A DNA stretch of 64,000 nucleotides from Vagococcus elongatus (GCF_003987645.1 NZ_NGKA01000007.1:1-64000); one strand, 5' to 3'. Positions 10,520 to 19,506 are shown, counted from the stretch's first letter. The notes: generated by a model from the letters alone, not told the origin. A program made the numbers and translations.

Positions 10520-10768
10520 TTATTTTTCATGTCTTCCATGCAATTTTTTTTCTTTCTGAATCTTTTTCAATTTCTCCGGCGTCACATCTGTTCCTTCCTT
10601 ATCGATAACTTTCATTCCCTCGATATGATGTCTCATTCCACCACGGAAAGCAGCCAGATATTCTTCCCTTAATTTCTTTTGTTCTTCTTTTTCTTCTTGG
10701 TTCAGCCCTTCTGTCTTCGCTTGATTAGCTAATTCATTGATTCGGGCTAATTTTTCTTTTGACAGCAT
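10520..10768 (-). CDS. DUF896 family protein (YnzC-like)
   Basis: Short helical, highly charged protein of 82 residues of the DUF896/YnzC family; function not established. It reads [18 protein letters not shown] at the start, then [18 protein letters not shown] and [12 protein letters not shown], all recognisable in the family. I chose the ATG at 10768 because a GAGGAGG site precedes it by nine bases; the longer GTG-started frame would overlap that site. It is divergent from lexA. In Bacillus subtilis ynzC also lies in the lexA-yneA SOS neighbourhood, so the linkage is conserved. Confidence 0.88.
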   Translation of the reverse strand: MLSKEKLARINELANQAKTEGLNQEEKEEQKKLREEYLAAFRGGMRHHIEGMKVIDKEGTDVTPEKLKKIQKEKKLHGRHEK

Positions 10769-10838
10769 AAATCTACTCCTCCTCACTCTTCTTTATTTTA
10801 ACGAAACAACTCCAAAAAAACAATGCCATAAAAAATAG

Positions 10839-10852
10839 CGAACACTTGTTTG
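10839..10852 (+). promoter_or_regulatory. LexA box upstream of lexA
   Basis: CGAACACTTGTTTG matches the Gram-positive LexA/DinR operator form CGAAC-N4-GTTYG. It overlaps a candidate -35 (TTGTTT, 10846-10851) whose -10 would be TATGCT (10868-10873, 16-base spacer). This fits LexA autoregulation and could also touch the divergent DUF896 promoter. Confidence 0.8.
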
Positions 10853-10912
10853 ATTTGTCATTAAGAGTATGCTACACTTTCTTTGTAACTACTCTTTATA
10901 GGAGGCGATGAG

Positions 10913-11533
10913 TTGACTACGCAAAAAGAAAATAGACAAATCAAAATTTTAAGATACATATATGAAGAAGTGGATAAACGCGGCTATCCACCGACCGTTA
11001 GAGAAATAGGTGAAGCCGTCAATCTTTCTTCTACTTCGACTGTGCACGGACATCTGTCCCGACTAGAAAAGAAAGGACTTCTGCAACGAGATCCTTCAAA
11101 GCCTAGGGCGATTGAAGTCACACCTGAAGGCTTGAATTTCTTGGGCATACAAGCTGATGTCATGCCTGTTTTAGGAACGGTGACCGCAGGGGAGCCTATC
11201 TTAGCGGTAGAAGAAGCTTCTGATTATTTTCCTATCCCGCCAGAATTTAAAAATGAATCCCGCCCGTTATTTATGTTAAAAATCCGTGGTGATAGTATGA
11301 TTAATGCAGGAATTTTTGATGGGGACTATGTTATCGTCCGCAAACAAACCCACGCCTCTAATGGTGAAATGGTGATTGCTATGACCGATGAGGAAGAAGC
11401 CACGTGCAAAACTTTTTACAAAGAACAAAATTATTTTCGTCTTCAACCCGAAAATGACTTTCTTGAGCCGATTATCCTTGATAATATCACGATTCTAGGA
11501 AAAGTAGTGGGATTGTACCGTAGTTTCTTTTAA
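10913..11533 (+). CDS. lexA: LexA repressor
   Basis: SOS regulon repressor that self-cleaves when stimulated by RecA filaments. The 206-residue protein has the N-terminal winged helix ([20 protein letters not shown], about 26-45), the Ala92-Gly93 cleavage bond in TAGEPILA, and the Ser128/Lys166 catalytic pair (GDSM; ATCKTFY). Start is TTG at 10913, with AGGAGG at about 10900-10905; an ATG at 10908 hits a stop two codons later. Preceded by its own LexA box and followed by an SOS-controlled small membrane gene. Confidence 0.96.
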   Translation: MTTQKENRQIKILRYIYEEVDKRGYPPTVREIGEAVNLSSTSTVHGHLSRLEKKGLLQRDPSKPRAIEVTPEGLNFLGIQADVMPVLGTVTAGEPILAVEEASDYFPIPPEFKNESRPLFMLKIRGDSMINAGIFDGDYVIVRKQTHASNGEMVIAMTDEEEATCKTFYKEQNYFRLQPENDFLEPIILDNITILGKVVGLYRSFF

Positions 11534-11551
11534 AAAACTTTTAAAAACTTC

Positions 11552-11600
11552 TTTACAAAGCGAACGTTTGTTTGTATAATGAAAACAGAACAGATGTTCT
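11552..11600 (+). promoter_or_regulatory. Consensus promoter with two LexA boxes
   Basis: TTTACA (11552-11557), a 17-base spacer and TATAAT (11575-11580) form a near-perfect sigma-A promoter. One LexA box, CGAACGTTTGTTTG (11561-11574), fills the spacer; a second, AGAACAGATGTTCT (11587-11600), lies just past the -10 around the transcription start. Two boxes on a strong promoter predict tight repression and high induction of the following gene after DNA damage. Confidence 0.88.
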
Positions 11601-11619
11601 TGTATAGGAGGATGAAAAA

Positions 11620-11820
11620 ATGACAAGCATTAGAAGATTATTTTTCTTATTTTTTGTATTGTTGATAGGTATTTTTCTTGGCAACTTAGGTTTGAAAACA
11701 GCCTTCTTGATCGTCGTCCCTATCTTTCTCATATTAATCATGCTATGGGATGAAGCAAGTTACCGCTACACTAGTCATCGAAAACAACAAAACACACAAC
11801 GAGAATATCATTATAGATAA
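11620..11820 (+). CDS. SOS-controlled small membrane protein (unknown family)
   Basis: I do not recognise this 66-residue protein. It has a short basic start (MTSIRR), two hydrophobic stretches (about 7-24 and 27-43) joined by a GNLGLK turn, and a hydrophilic basic tail rich in His/Arg/Gln (RKQQNTQREYHYR). It would be a two-pass or hairpin membrane protein. An AGGAGG site at 11607-11612 precedes the ATG. Two LexA boxes in its promoter make it a damage-inducible gene. Its place next to lexA matches that of yneA, the SOS division inhibitor of Bacillus, but there is no LysM domain and no visible similarity. A division or membrane checkpoint role is inference. Confidence 0.85.
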   Translation: MTSIRRLFFLFFVLLIGIFLGNLGLKTAFLIVVPIFLILIMLWDEASYRYTSHRKQQNTQREYHYR

Positions 11821-11824
11821 ATCA

Positions 11825-11877
11825 AAAAACTTTCTAACTTTTGAACTTGGTTTCAGCCAAAAAGTTAGAAAGTTTTT
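11825..11877. terminator. Bidirectional terminator between the SOS gene and galU
   Basis: A perfect 18-bp stem (11825-11842 with 11860-11877), A-rich at one foot and T-rich at the other, sits between the convergent stops at 11820 and 11879. It serves both strands. Confidence 0.9.
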
Positions 11878-11878
11878 A

Positions 11879-12778
11879 TTATTTCTTTTTATTATCCTGT
11901 TCTTCCAATTCTTTCCCCATACTGATGATAAGTTCACGTAATTGGTCTTTTACTTCCGGATGCTCTAAACCATATTCGATACTTGTTTTCAAGAAACCAA
12001 ATTTATCACCCACATCGTAGCGCTTGCCGGTGAATTGATGGGCAAAAACTCTCTGCGTCTTGTTCAACGTGTCGATGGCATCGGTCAATTGAATTTCATC
12101 TCCGGCACCGGGTTTCTGATTTTCCAATATCTCAAAAATTTCTGGCGTCAACAAGTAACGGCCAATAATTGCCAAATTACTTGGAGCATCTTTTGGATCA
12201 GGTTTCTCAACAAAATTTTTCACATTGTACAATCCTTTTTTTACCATCTGCTCAGGATTGATGATGCCGTATTTTGAAGTATCTTCATTAGGAACTTCCA
12301 TCACGGCGATAGTTGAAGCTTTGGTTTGTTCATAATTGTCAATCAGCTGTTTAGTCAAAGGAACTTTGTCAGACATTAAATCATCACCCAGCATCACCAC
12401 AAACGGCTCATTACCGACAAAAGCTTTTCCTAGGGAAACGGCATGTCCTAAACCTCTTGGATGAGACTGACGCATAAAATGCAAGTTTAAACCAGTGGTG
12501 GCTTCCACTTTTGCCAGTAAATCAGTTTTCCCCTTTTCTTTCAAATTCATTTCCAGTTCTAAGTTAGCATCAAAATGATCCTCGATCGGGCGTTTTGCTT
12601 TTCCTGTAATGATCAAAATATCCTCAATCCCTGACTCCAATGCTTCTTCAACAATAAATTGGATCGTCGGCTTGTCCACAATCGGCAGCATTTCTTTGGC
12701 CATTGCTTTCGTTGCCGGTAAAAATCGGGTACCTAGACCCGCAGCTGGAATAATCGCTTTTTTTACACGTTGGTTCAT
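11879..12778 (-). CDS. galU: UTP-glucose-1-phosphate uridylyltransferase
   Basis: Makes UDP-glucose from UTP and glucose-1-phosphate for glycolipid, teichoic acid and polysaccharide synthesis. The 299-residue protein starts with the nucleotidyltransferase signature [20 protein letters not shown] (about 11-30), followed by VDKP and the VMLGDDL metal site. AAGGAG precedes the ATG. Last gene of the hprK-lgt-ppaX-gpsA-galU run, 25 bases after gpsA, and closed by the shared terminator at 11825-11877. Confidence 0.95.
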   Translation of the reverse strand: MNQRVKKAIIPAAGLGTRFLPATKAMAKEMLPIVDKPTIQFIVEEALESGIEDILIITGKAKRPIEDHFDANLELEMNLKEKGKTDLLAKVEATTGLNLHFMRQSHPRGLGHAVSLGKAFVGNEPFVVMLGDDLMSDKVPLTKQLIDNYEQTKASTIAVMEVPNEDTSKYGIINPEQMVKKGLYNVKNFVEKPDPKDAPSNLAIIGRYLLTPEIFEILENQKPGAGDEIQLTDAIDTLNKTQRVFAHQFTGKRYDVGDKFGFLKTSIEYGLEHPEVKDQLRELIISMGKELEEQDNKKK

Positions 12779-12803
12779 CTCATACTCCTTCTACTGATTT
12801 TTT

Positions 12804-13814
12804 TTAGAATTCTTTTTCCGATTTTTTATCTCTCAACATCATATCCTGAATCACTTCTTCTGCTTTTTTCCCGCCGTAAACCACCTGATAGATGGCTTCA
12901 GTTATCGGCATTTCTACACCTAGTTCTTCCGCGAGCTCATAAGCAGATTTTGTAGTGGAGATGCCTTCAACAACCATTCCCATGGTAGCTAGGATGTCAT
13001 CCACTGAATAGCCTTTTCCCAACATATCTCCGGCACGCCAGTTCCGCGAATGGATACTGGTACAAGTAACGACTAAATCTCCAAAGCCGCTCAAACCGAT
13101 AAAGGTAAGAGGATCTGCTCCCATGGCCACGCCTAAGCGGGTGATTTCTGCTAATCCCCGAGTCATTATCCCAGCTTTAGCATTATCTCCTAAGCCAAGA
13201 CCGTGAATCGCACCAGCGCCAAGAGCGATGATATTTTTTAAGGCAGCGCCTGTTTCAACACCTATCACATCATCATTTGTATACACTCTAAAATAATCAT
13301 TCATAAATAATTGTTGAACATACTCTGCCCATTCAAGATTTTTGCTTGCTGCTGTAATCGTGGTAATATCTTTTACTGCCACTTCTTCGGCATGGCTTGG
13401 ACCCGAGAGAACAACGATATCCCGTCGCATATTTTCAGGTATTTCCTGAGCCAATATTTCAGAAATTCTCAAATGCGTTTCTTGTTCAAACCCTTTACTG
13501 GCATGGATGATAACCGGCTGATTCTGGCACAATTTTCTAAATCGAATCGCCACTTCTCGAATAGCTTTTGTCGGTACGACAAATAAAACAGCATCCGCAC
13601 CTTTTATCGCTTCTGCCATATCAGTTGTTGCTTTTAATTCTTTGGGGAAAACTATATCAGGCAGATAAGCTTTATTCGTGTGGTGCTTTTGAAGCTCTTC
13701 CACTTGATCGGTTTCTCTGCCCCAAAGTGTGACATCATGTCCATTTTCGACTAAAGTATTCCCTAAAGCCAATCCCCATGAACCAGTTCCTAAAACGGCA
13801 ATTTTTTGCTTCAT
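12804..13814 (-). CDS. gpsA: Glycerol-3-phosphate dehydrogenase [NAD(P)+]
   Basis: Reduces dihydroxyacetone phosphate to sn-glycerol-3-phosphate for phospholipid synthesis. The Rossmann motif [12 protein letters not shown] begins at residue 7; the substrate-binding region contains [15 protein letters not shown] with the catalytic Lys, and [11 protein letters not shown]. Length 336 is normal. The ATG overlaps the ppaX stop by four bases, so the two are translationally coupled. Confidence 0.96.
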   Translation of the reverse strand: MKQKIAVLGTGSWGLALGNTLVENGHDVTLWGRETDQVEELQKHHTNKAYLPDIVFPKELKATTDMAEAIKGADAVLFVVPTKAIREVAIRFRKLCQNQPVIIHASKGFEQETHLRISEILAQEIPENMRRDIVVLSGPSHAEEVAVKDITTITAASKNLEWAEYVQQLFMNDYFRVYTNDDVIGVETGAALKNIIALGAGAIHGLGLGDNAKAGIMTRGLAEITRLGVAMGADPLTFIGLSGFGDLVVTCTSIHSRNWRAGDMLGKGYSVDDILATMGMVVEGISTTKSAYELAEELGVEMPITEAIYQVVYGGKKAEEVIQDMMLRDKKSEKEF

Positions 13815-14479
13815 TCTCTACCTCCGTTATTTTGTAAAGTAATCCACTCCTGTAATTCTACCATACTTTTGACCGTTTGATAGGGTTTGTAAGGTTTCAC
13901 TTCTGCCAATGTCTTATGAGACCACTCAACGAATATCCCCCGAACCTTTGCCCGGTTAGCAGCTTCGATATCTTGGGGATTGTCCCCAACCATAATAGTT
14001 TCAGCTGGACTAGAAGACAACTTTGTCATGGCAAGATGGAGCGCTTCAGGATCGGGCTTGACTTTTTGATAGTCTGTGCCGCCTAAGATCAGGTCAAAAT
14101 AATTTTGGATATTCAACACTTCCAAACCTCTTTTTAAAATAAAACTGTTCTTAGTTGACACTACCGCCAGTCGTATGTCTGATTTTTTTAGTTTTCCAAG
14201 CACTTCTTCTACGCAGGGAAATTCTTGAATCAAGTCGTCATGCTTTTCATGATTAAATTCCCGATATGTTGCTACCATCTCATCTGTTTTCTCAGGTAAC
14301 AATTCGGAAAAAACTTCTTCAAGAGAAGGACCGTTGAAATGTCTCACAGATTCTTCCGTCTGAAAACGTCCCGGCAGATATTTTTCAAAGACATGGAGAT
14401 AAGACTGGGCGATCAGATGATTTGTATCCGCCAGAGTGCCGTCAAAATCAAACAGCACTGTTTGAACACTTGCCATCAT
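13811..14479 (-). CDS. ppaX: Pyrophosphatase PpaX (HAD family)
   Basis: HAD hydrolase of 222 residues with motif [11 protein letters not shown] (about 10-19), motif II VVSTKN, Lys in VKPDPEAL and motif [14 protein letters not shown]. Standing between lgt and gpsA downstream of hprK, it corresponds to Bacillus PpaX, which hydrolyses the pyrophosphate released when HPrK dephosphorylates Ser-HPr. The general HAD fold could also fit a phosphoglycolate phosphatase; gene order favours PpaX. Overlaps both neighbours by four bases. Two adjacent ATGs make the exact first residue uncertain. Confidence 0.88.
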   Translation of the reverse strand: MMASVQTVLFDFDGTLADTNHLIAQSYLHVFEKYLPGRFQTEESVRHFNGPSLEEVFSELLPEKTDEMVATYREFNHEKHDDLIQEFPCVEEVLGKLKKSDIRLAVVSTKNSFILKRGLEVLNIQNYFDLILGGTDYQKVKPDPEALHLAMTKLSSSPAETIMVGDNPQDIEAANRAKVRGIFVEWSHKTLAEVKPYKPYQTVKSMVELQEWITLQNNGGRE

Positions 14480-15294
14480 CTCACCCCTCTTAAATTATAA
14501 TAAGGAGGTTTTACCACTTTTCTCCGGTAAATCATCATGCCTAGAGCCCCTGCAAAAAGAATGAGGGATAATAACTGTGACACTCTGATTTCTCCAAACA
14601 AATAAAGACTGTCAGTTCTTAACCCTTCAATAAAGAAGCGTCCAAAAGAATACCACATGATATAACTGAAAAACACTTCCCCCTGAAGCAATAAATCTTT
14701 TCTGGAACGCAGCCATAATAATATCGCAAAACCTGCCAGGCTCCACAGACTTTCATACAAAAATGTCGGGTGCCGAAAAGCACCATCAATATACATATTC
14801 TCTACAATAAAATTCGGCAGATGCAAGCCTCTTAAAAAAGCCTCCGTAGTTTTCGGACCGTACGCTTCGTGGTTGGTAAAATTTCCCCAACGTCCGATGG
14901 CTTGCCCAATAATAACACTGGGTGCCGCAATATCTAAAAATTTCCAGAAAGAATAATAACGATTTTGAGTAAAGTAGTAAACGACCAGCGCCCCAGCAAT
15001 CAATCCTCCATAAATGGCCAATCCGCCACTGCGTAAATTAAAAATTTGCAGCGGATTGTTAACGTATATTTCCCAGTCAAAAATGACATAATAAAGTCTT
15101 GCCCCTACAATGGACAAGGGTAATGCCCAAAGCATAAAATCAATAATGTCATCTTCACCGTAACCTAGGCGTCTAGACTCTCTGTTGGCCAGCCAGACAG
15201 CTAAAATAATGCCTGAAACAATAATGATGGCGTACCACTTAATCTCAAGACCAAACAGTTTAAATGCTACATCGTTAATTTGTGCCAATAACAT
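14476..15294 (-). CDS. lgt: Prolipoprotein diacylglyceryl transferase
   Basis: Polytopic membrane enzyme that transfers diacylglycerol from phosphatidylglycerol to the lipobox cysteine of prolipoproteins such as LivJ in this window. The 272-residue protein has about seven membrane segments, the Lgt signature around IGRWGNFTNHEAYGP (near 137-151), the RPxFLYE-like box HPTFLYESLW, and the C-terminal GRFFIEGLRTD. Coupled to ppaX by a four-base overlap; 25 bases downstream of hprK. Confidence 0.95.
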   Translation of the reverse strand: MLLAQINDVAFKLFGLEIKWYAIIIVSGIILAVWLANRESRRLGYGEDDIIDFMLWALPLSIVGARLYYVIFDWEIYVNNPLQIFNLRSGGLAIYGGLIAGALVVYYFTQNRYYSFWKFLDIAAPSVIIGQAIGRWGNFTNHEAYGPKTTEAFLRGLHLPNFIVENMYIDGAFRHPTFLYESLWSLAGFAILLWLRSRKDLLLQGEVFFSYIMWYSFGRFFIEGLRTDSLYLFGEIRVSQLLSLILFAGALGMMIYRRKVVKPPYYNLRGVR

Positions 15295-15319
15295 AAGTTC
15301 TAATTCCCTCTTTCTATGC

Positions 15320-16252
15320 TCAAGTTTCAGAATTCATTTGAATCAAGTTAGTAAGATTTTCTTCAAATTTTTTCGTTGCATCATAACCCATCGTTTTGGC
15401 TCTAAAGTTCATTGCCGCTACTTCAATAATGATTGCCACGTTACGTCCAGTTTTTACTGGAATTGAAATTTTAGGAATATCTACATTAGCGATCCGCTCA
15501 GTCTCTGCGGCACCGCCTAGACGGTCAAATTTTTTATCCGGCGCCCAATGTTCAAGCTGGATCACCAATTGGACCTGCGAACTGTTACGTACCGCACTGG
15601 CACCATAAAGATTCATCACGTCAATAATCCCGATGCCTCGGATTTCCATCATGTGTTCTAAAATTCGTGCCGGTTCGCCGATGACAGTCCGTTCATCTTC
15701 TTGATAAACATCTACGCGATCATCTGCAACTAAGCGGTGGCCTTTTTTGATTAATTCCAAACCAGTCTCACTTTTTCCGATTCCGCTGTCTCCTTGAATC
15801 AGCACTCCCAATCCATATATTTCCATCAAAACACCATGGATAGATGTTCGAGGAGCCAAATGACCCTCGATAAAATTAGATAAGACCCCTGAAATTCTCG
15901 AGGTAGTCAACGAAGAGACCAGAACGGGAATGTTTCTTTCATTTGCAGCTTGAACCATCTCCTTTGTAGGTTCGATGCTTCGGGCAAAAATTATTGCCGG
16001 CGTTTCGTCGGTACATAACCTTCTCATAACAATCAGACGTTCTTCCGGCGTCATACGTTCTGAAAAAGCAACTTCTTTCCTGCCGAATAACTGTAATCTG
16101 TCATATGGATAGTAACTGAAATATCCAGTCAGCTCTAACCCCGGTCTTGAAATATCGCTTGTTAATATTTTTCTATCTAAATTCTCTGCACCAGAAGACA
16201 CTTCCAGCTGCAGTTCATTAACCAATTGTTGAATCGTCACAAATTCTGACAT
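15320..16252 (-). CDS. hprK: HPr kinase/phosphorylase
   Basis: Bifunctional enzyme that phosphorylates and dephosphorylates HPr at Ser46, setting carbon catabolite repression in Firmicutes. With the ATG at 16252 it has 310 residues, the Walker A GDSGIGKS at 154-161, His139 in [11 protein letters not shown], and the HPrK signature [15 protein letters not shown] (about 203-217). I chose this ATG because AGGAGG lies seven bases upstream and the extra 16 codons of the longer frame are not family-like. First gene of the hprK-galU operon, with a promoter at 16307-16335. Confidence 0.96.
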   Translation of the reverse strand: MSEFVTIQQLVNELQLEVSSGAENLDRKILTSDISRPGLELTGYFSYYPYDRLQLFGRKEVAFSERMTPEERLIVMRRLCTDETPAIIFARSIEPTKEMVQAANERNIPVLVSSLTTSRISGVLSNFIEGHLAPRTSIHGVLMEIYGLGVLIQGDSGIGKSETGLELIKKGHRLVADDRVDVYQEDERTVIGEPARILEHMMEIRGIGIIDVMNLYGASAVRNSSQVQLVIQLEHWAPDKKFDRLGGAAETERIANVDIPKISIPVKTGRNVAIIIEVAAMNFRAKTMGYDATKKFEENLTNLIQMNSET

Positions 16253-16306
16253 AATCTTTCCTCCTGTCACATAGTTCTCTATTATTCTAACATTATCCAT
16301 TTCAAG

Positions 16307-16335
16307 ATACTAGTCTTTGAGCCTTTCCTTGACAA
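16307..16335 (-). promoter_or_regulatory. Sigma-A promoter of the hprK operon
   Basis: TTGTCA (16335-16330) and TAGTAT (16312-16307) with a 17-base spacer on the minus strand, about 55 bases before the hprK ATG. No catabolite-repression element was seen. Confidence 0.5.
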
Positions 16336-16338
16336 ATC

Positions 16339-16368
16339 AAAAAGACACTCTTTTCAGAATGTCTTTTT
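16339..16368 (-). terminator. Terminator after the 61-residue ORF
   Basis: A 9-bp A/T-rich stem (16339-16347 with 16360-16368) immediately past the stop at 16376, with A/T-rich flanks on both sides. Confidence 0.5.
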
Positions 16369-16375
16369 CAAATTT

Positions 16376-16561
16376 CTAGTGGCCTTTCGCTTGCCATTTG
16401 ATGACTTGCTTCAACCGATCGCTGCGATCGTTGCTGTTTGTTGTCAACTTTTGATTCTTTTCGCAAAATTCTGTTTCTATTGTGGCTGAACGCTGCTCCA
16501 ATCCTCTTTTAAGTAAAGCATATTGTCTATAAATATTGCTTTGCATTTTCTTCAACTGCAT
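16376..16561 (-). CDS. Hypothetical 61-residue charged protein
   Basis: Not recognised. The peptide is hydrophilic, rich in Lys/Arg/Gln, with one Cys and no signal or membrane segment. It has a fair ribosome binding site (AAGGGGTGA about six bases before the ATG) and a terminator right after the stop, which argues for a real gene. Against that, it begins only 26 bases after the tRNA terminator, leaving little room for its own promoter, so it may depend on read-through. Confidence 0.4.
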   Translation of the reverse strand: MQLKKMQSNIYRQYALLKRGLEQRSATIETEFCEKNQKLTTNSNDRSDRLKQVIKWQAKGH

Positions 16562-16586
16562 GTCGTCTCACCCCTTTTAAGATAAT

Positions 16587-16615
16587 AAAAAAACTGCATT
16601 CCCATGGGAACACAG
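16587..16615 (-). terminator. Terminator of the tRNA-Tyr/tRNA-Gln unit
   Basis: A 9-10-bp GC-containing stem with two G-U pairs (16594-16603 with 16606-16615) is followed on the minus strand by seven Ts (16593-16587). It lies 13 bases beyond the tRNA-Gln 3' end. Confidence 0.85.
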
Positions 16616-16627
16616 CGTATAATTTGA

Positions 16628-16699
16628 CTGGGCTAGCTGGATTCGAACCAACGAATGACGGAGTCAAAGTCCGTTGCCTTACCGCTTGGCTATAGCCCA
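16628..16699 (-). tRNA. tRNA-Gln (anticodon TTG)
   Basis: The minus strand folds into a cloverleaf: acceptor TGGGCTA/TAGCCCA with discriminator G, D-arm containing AGCGGTAAGGC, anticodon loop CTTTGAC (TTG, Gln) and TTCGAAT T-loop. The 3' CCA is not encoded. About 10 bases separate it from the upstream tRNA-Tyr. Confidence 0.95.
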
Positions 16700-16709
16700 A
16701 TAACGAAAA

Positions 16710-16790
16710 TGGAGGGGGGCAGATTCGAACTGCCGAACCCGAAGGAGCGGATTTACAGTCCGCCGCGTTTAGCCACTTCGCTACCCCTCC
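16710..16790 (-). tRNA. tRNA-Tyr (anticodon GTA)
   Basis: An 81-nt class II tRNA with a long variable arm: acceptor GGAGGGG pairing with CCCCTCC, discriminator A, anticodon GTA in CTGTAAA, and TTCGAAT T-loop. The 3' CCA is not encoded. First gene of the Tyr-Gln unit. Confidence 0.95.
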
Positions 16791-16797
16791 ATAAGAT

Positions 16798-16850
16798 GTC
16801 GGCATTATTGCCGACTTTTATATCATACGCAATTCCTTAAAAAAAATCAA
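16798..16850 (-). promoter_or_regulatory. Promoter and leader hairpin of the tRNA unit
   Basis: TTGATT (16850-16845) and TATGAT (16827-16822) with a 17-base spacer lie on the minus strand. Transcription would begin near 16815, directly into a 7-bp GC-rich hairpin (16798-16804 with 16809-16815) that precedes tRNA-Tyr by a few bases. Confidence 0.65.
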
Positions 16851-16864
16851 GTGCAAAATAAAAA

Positions 16865-17107
16865 TTATTGAAATAAATTCCACTGGCGGATAACGGCTTC
16901 AATACCTTCTTCCACTGTCTTGACAACCATTGCCGTTTCCCCGTCCATAATCACGGAAATCTTTTTAGGTTCTGTTTCCTCTAATGTCCCAATAATCTTT
17001 TTACCGACTTTTAACTCGTAACATGGGATAAGTTTCCCCTCTTTATTTATTTCAAACTCTTTGACTTCTATTTCTGTGTTCTTATTTGTATTCTTATTTT
17101 TGCTCAT
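16865..17107 (-). CDS. DUF2969 family protein
   Basis: A Lactobacillales-specific small protein of unknown role. After a Lys/Asn-rich tail (KNKNTNKNTEIEVKE) come the conserved VGKKIIGTLEE and AVIRQWNLFQ-type C-terminus. I chose the ATG at 17107 (80 residues) because it is preceded by an AAAGGTGA binding site; the upstream ATG at 17140 has none. The family call is from recall. Confidence 0.75.
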   Translation of the reverse strand: MSKNKNTNKNTEIEVKEFEINKEGKLIPCYELKVGKKIIGTLEETEPKKISVIMDGETAMVVKTVEEGIEAVIRQWNLFQ

Positions 17108-17279
17108 CTTGTTCACCTTTGCCTGTTCTTTCTCATTCATATTTTTGAAAAACCGTTACTAACAAAAGGCCAAAAAACTTAGTTGACCTTAAAAAAATAT
17201 GTTCTTTCTACAAGATACCACAAAACCCTTAGTTTGTTAATGCGTAGTCTTACGAGAAAACAAAAATACTACTCAAAAT

Positions 17280-17323
17280 AAAAAAATCCTGCAAAACTAG
17301 ACTGTTAGGCCAGCTTCACAGGA
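17280..17323 (-). terminator. Terminator of the liv operon
   Basis: TCCTG/CAGGA (17287-17291 with 17319-17323), a 2x2 internal loop and a second five-pair segment form an imperfect stem followed by seven Ts on the minus strand (17286-17280). It lies 47 bases after the stop of the CBS-ACT gene. Confidence 0.55.
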
Positions 17324-17370
17324 GTCTATCTATCATCTATTAATTAGTATTAAAATAAAGCAGTATCTGA

Positions 17371-18021
17371 TTAATCTTCTTTTGCTGTTTCAACTACGGA
17401 CTTCACGACAAAATCATGAGCAGACAGAATATTTCTGACTTTCTCTTCTTCTGCATTGGTTAGTTGGACAACGATTGTAGGCTGTCCTTCGTGACGGAAA
17501 ACAACAATTTGTACGATATTCATATGGTTCTCTGCAAATAGAGCGGTCAAACGGGCAAGCACCCCACGATGGTCCTCAGCAATCTCAATCGTCACTCTGA
17601 GACCTTCCTGATTGTATCCGGTGATTTCCAAAAAGGCATCAAAAATATCATTGTTCGTAATGATCCCTACTAATCTTTCGCCGTCACATACTGGCAGTAC
17701 GCCTACATTATTCTCACGCATTCGCTTGATAGCATCTTCCAGAAGCGCCGTAGGTTTGATAGTCACAACCTCTTGGATCATGGTTTCGGCCACGGTGGTT
17801 TTATTAAGTAAATAATTGACTTCATAAACACTTAAACTGGTTGCCTTAGACGGCATGGCGCTTTGAATGGTTCCTTCCGTAATCAAACCAACAAGCTTGC
17901 CATCTTTTAAAACAGGCAGACGATGAATTTCATGCTGATTCATCACTTCTACTGCATCATAAATTTTAGTTTCCGGTTCAATCGTTACCAAATCAGTTGT
18001 CATATAGTATTCAACGATCAT
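17371..18021 (-). CDS. CBS-CBS-ACT domain protein (AcuB-like)
   Basis: The 216-residue protein has two CBS domains (about 1-60 and 75-135; MTTDLVTIEPETKIYDAV and VVTIKPTALLEDAIKRM) followed by an ACT domain (about 143-205; HRGVLARLTALFAENHMNIVQI). CBS pairs usually bind adenosyl nucleotides and ACT domains amino acids. It resembles AcuB by layout. It is the last gene of the livJHMGF operon, four bases after livF, so a role in sensing branched-chain amino acid or energy status for this transporter is a reasonable inference, not shown. Confidence 0.85.
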   Translation of the reverse strand: MIVEYYMTTDLVTIEPETKIYDAVEVMNQHEIHRLPVLKDGKLVGLITEGTIQSAMPSKATSLSVYEVNYLLNKTTVAETMIQEVVTIKPTALLEDAIKRMRENNVGVLPVCDGERLVGIITNNDIFDAFLEITGYNQEGLRVTIEIAEDHRGVLARLTALFAENHMNIVQIVVFRHEGQPTIVVQLTNAEEEKVRNILSAHDFVVKSVVETAKED

Positions 18022-18025
18022 TCGA

Positions 18026-18730
18026 TTATCCTCCTAAGTAAGCTTTTCTGACTTCCTCACTTGCAAGCAATTCTTCACCCGTGCCGCTAAGCACAAGACT
18101 GCCCGTTTCCAGCACATAACCTCTGTCAGCTATTGACAAAGCCATGTTTGCGTTCTGCTCAATCAAAAGGACCGTCGTCCCTTGTTTTTGAATTTCCTGA
18201 ATAATATCAAATATCTCTTTGATAAAAATAGGAGCCAGACCCATTGAAGGCTCGTCTAACAGTAATAAATCCGGTTCTGACATCAACGCCCGCCCCATGG
18301 CAAGCATTTGCTGTTCCCCGCCTGATAATGTGGCTGCATCTTGATTTTTTCTATCTGCCAAAATGGGGAAACGTTCAAAAACTTCTTGTAGCACTCTTTT
18401 TGAATCTTGATTTTTCTTTTTCAGAAAGGCACCCATCTCCAAATTTTCCATGACTGATAGTCCCGAAAATACATGACGACCTTCTGGAACTTGTGAAAGT
18501 CCCGCAGCCACGATTTTTTGCGGTGCAGTTTTTGTCAATTCCAACTCTTTGAATTGAATACTTCCTCCTGCCGGACGCACAAGACCGGAAATCGTTCTTA
18601 AAATCGTCGTTTTTCCGGCACCGTTGGCCCCCACCAGTGAAACGATTTCTCCCTTTTTGACTTCAAAAGAGACACCATGCACTGCTTCAATGACTCCGTA
18701 CTTTACGGTTAAATCTTTTACTTTCAGCAC
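18026..18730 (-). CDS. livF: Branched-chain amino acid ABC transporter ATPase LivF
   Basis: ATP-binding subunit of the HAAT-type importer. Walker A GANGAGKT at 34-41, Q-loop SQVPEGRHVFSGLSV typical of LivF, signature LSGGEQQM, Walker B LLLLDEPSMGLAP, switch His replaced by the usual LIEQNA of this subgroup. 234 residues. Start overlaps the livG stop by one base. Confidence 0.94.
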   Translation of the reverse strand: MLKVKDLTVKYGVIEAVHGVSFEVKKGEIVSLVGANGAGKTTILRTISGLVRPAGGSIQFKELELTKTAPQKIVAAGLSQVPEGRHVFSGLSVMENLEMGAFLKKKNQDSKRVLQEVFERFPILADRKNQDAATLSGGEQQMLAMGRALMSEPDLLLLDEPSMGLAPIFIKEIFDIIQEIQKQGTTVLLIEQNANMALSIADRGYVLETGSLVLSGTGEELLASEEVRKAYLGG

Positions 18731-19506
18731 TAAATTTCACCACCTAGATACGCTTGAATCACACGTTTATTTTCTTTGATTTCCGCAGGAGTCCCTTGAG
18801 CAATCAACTGTCCATATTCTAACACATACAGACGCTCACAAACATCCATCACCAGAGACATATCATGTTCGATTAAGACTATCGTGATACCGAACTCTTG
18901 ATGGATTTTTCGAATCAACTCTGTCAGTTCCGCGGTTTCTTGTGGATTCATCCCTGCTGCCGGCTCATCCAAAAACAAAAGTTTCGGTTGTGTCGCCAGC
19001 GCCCGGATAATTTCCAAACGGCGCTGCTGACCGTACGGAAGATTCCTCGCCAAGGTTTCTAGTTCGTTTTCCATATCGAAAATTTTCAGCAATTCAATGG
19101 AACGTTCTTTTAATTCGGCTTCTTGACGATAAAAACTCGGCAACCGCAAAACACTGCTGAAAATGCCTTGTTTATTTTTACTATTAAACCCAATCAATAC
19201 ATTGTCCAGCACGGTCAAATCTTTAAATAGACGAATATTTTGAAATGTTCGACTGATGCCCAAATCAGCGATTGCATAGGGCTTCATCTTGTTCAGTAAT
19301 GTTTCTTTTCCATTCTCATTAAACGTTACACTGCCTTCTGAGGGTTCGTAAACCCCCGTCAACAAATTAAATAGTGTGGTTTTTCCGGCACCATTCGGCC
19401 CTATCAAACCAACAAGTTCGTTTTCCTCCAACTGGATAGAAACATTGGAAACAGCGGCTAAACCGCCAAAGTTTTTAGTTAAGCGATCAACGGTCAACAG
19501 AGGCAT
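18730..19506 (-). CDS. livG: Branched-chain amino acid ABC transporter ATPase LivG
   Basis: Second ATPase of the importer, 258 residues. Walker A GPNGAGKT at 36-43, LivG-type ISRTFQNIRLF segment, signature YGQQRRLEI in place of the common LSGGQ, Walker B LLFLDEPAAGMNPQE and switch LIEHDM. Its start lies 20 bases inside the livM reading frame, so translation is coupled. Confidence 0.94.
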   Translation of the reverse strand: MPLLTVDRLTKNFGGLAAVSNVSIQLEENELVGLIGPNGAGKTTLFNLLTGVYEPSEGSVTFNENGKETLLNKMKPYAIADLGISRTFQNIRLFKDLTVLDNVLIGFNSKNKQGIFSSVLRLPSFYRQEAELKERSIELLKIFDMENELETLARNLPYGQQRRLEIIRALATQPKLLFLDEPAAGMNPQETAELTELIRKIHQEFGITIVLIEHDMSLVMDVCERLYVLEYGQLIAQGTPAEIKENKRVIQAYLGGEI

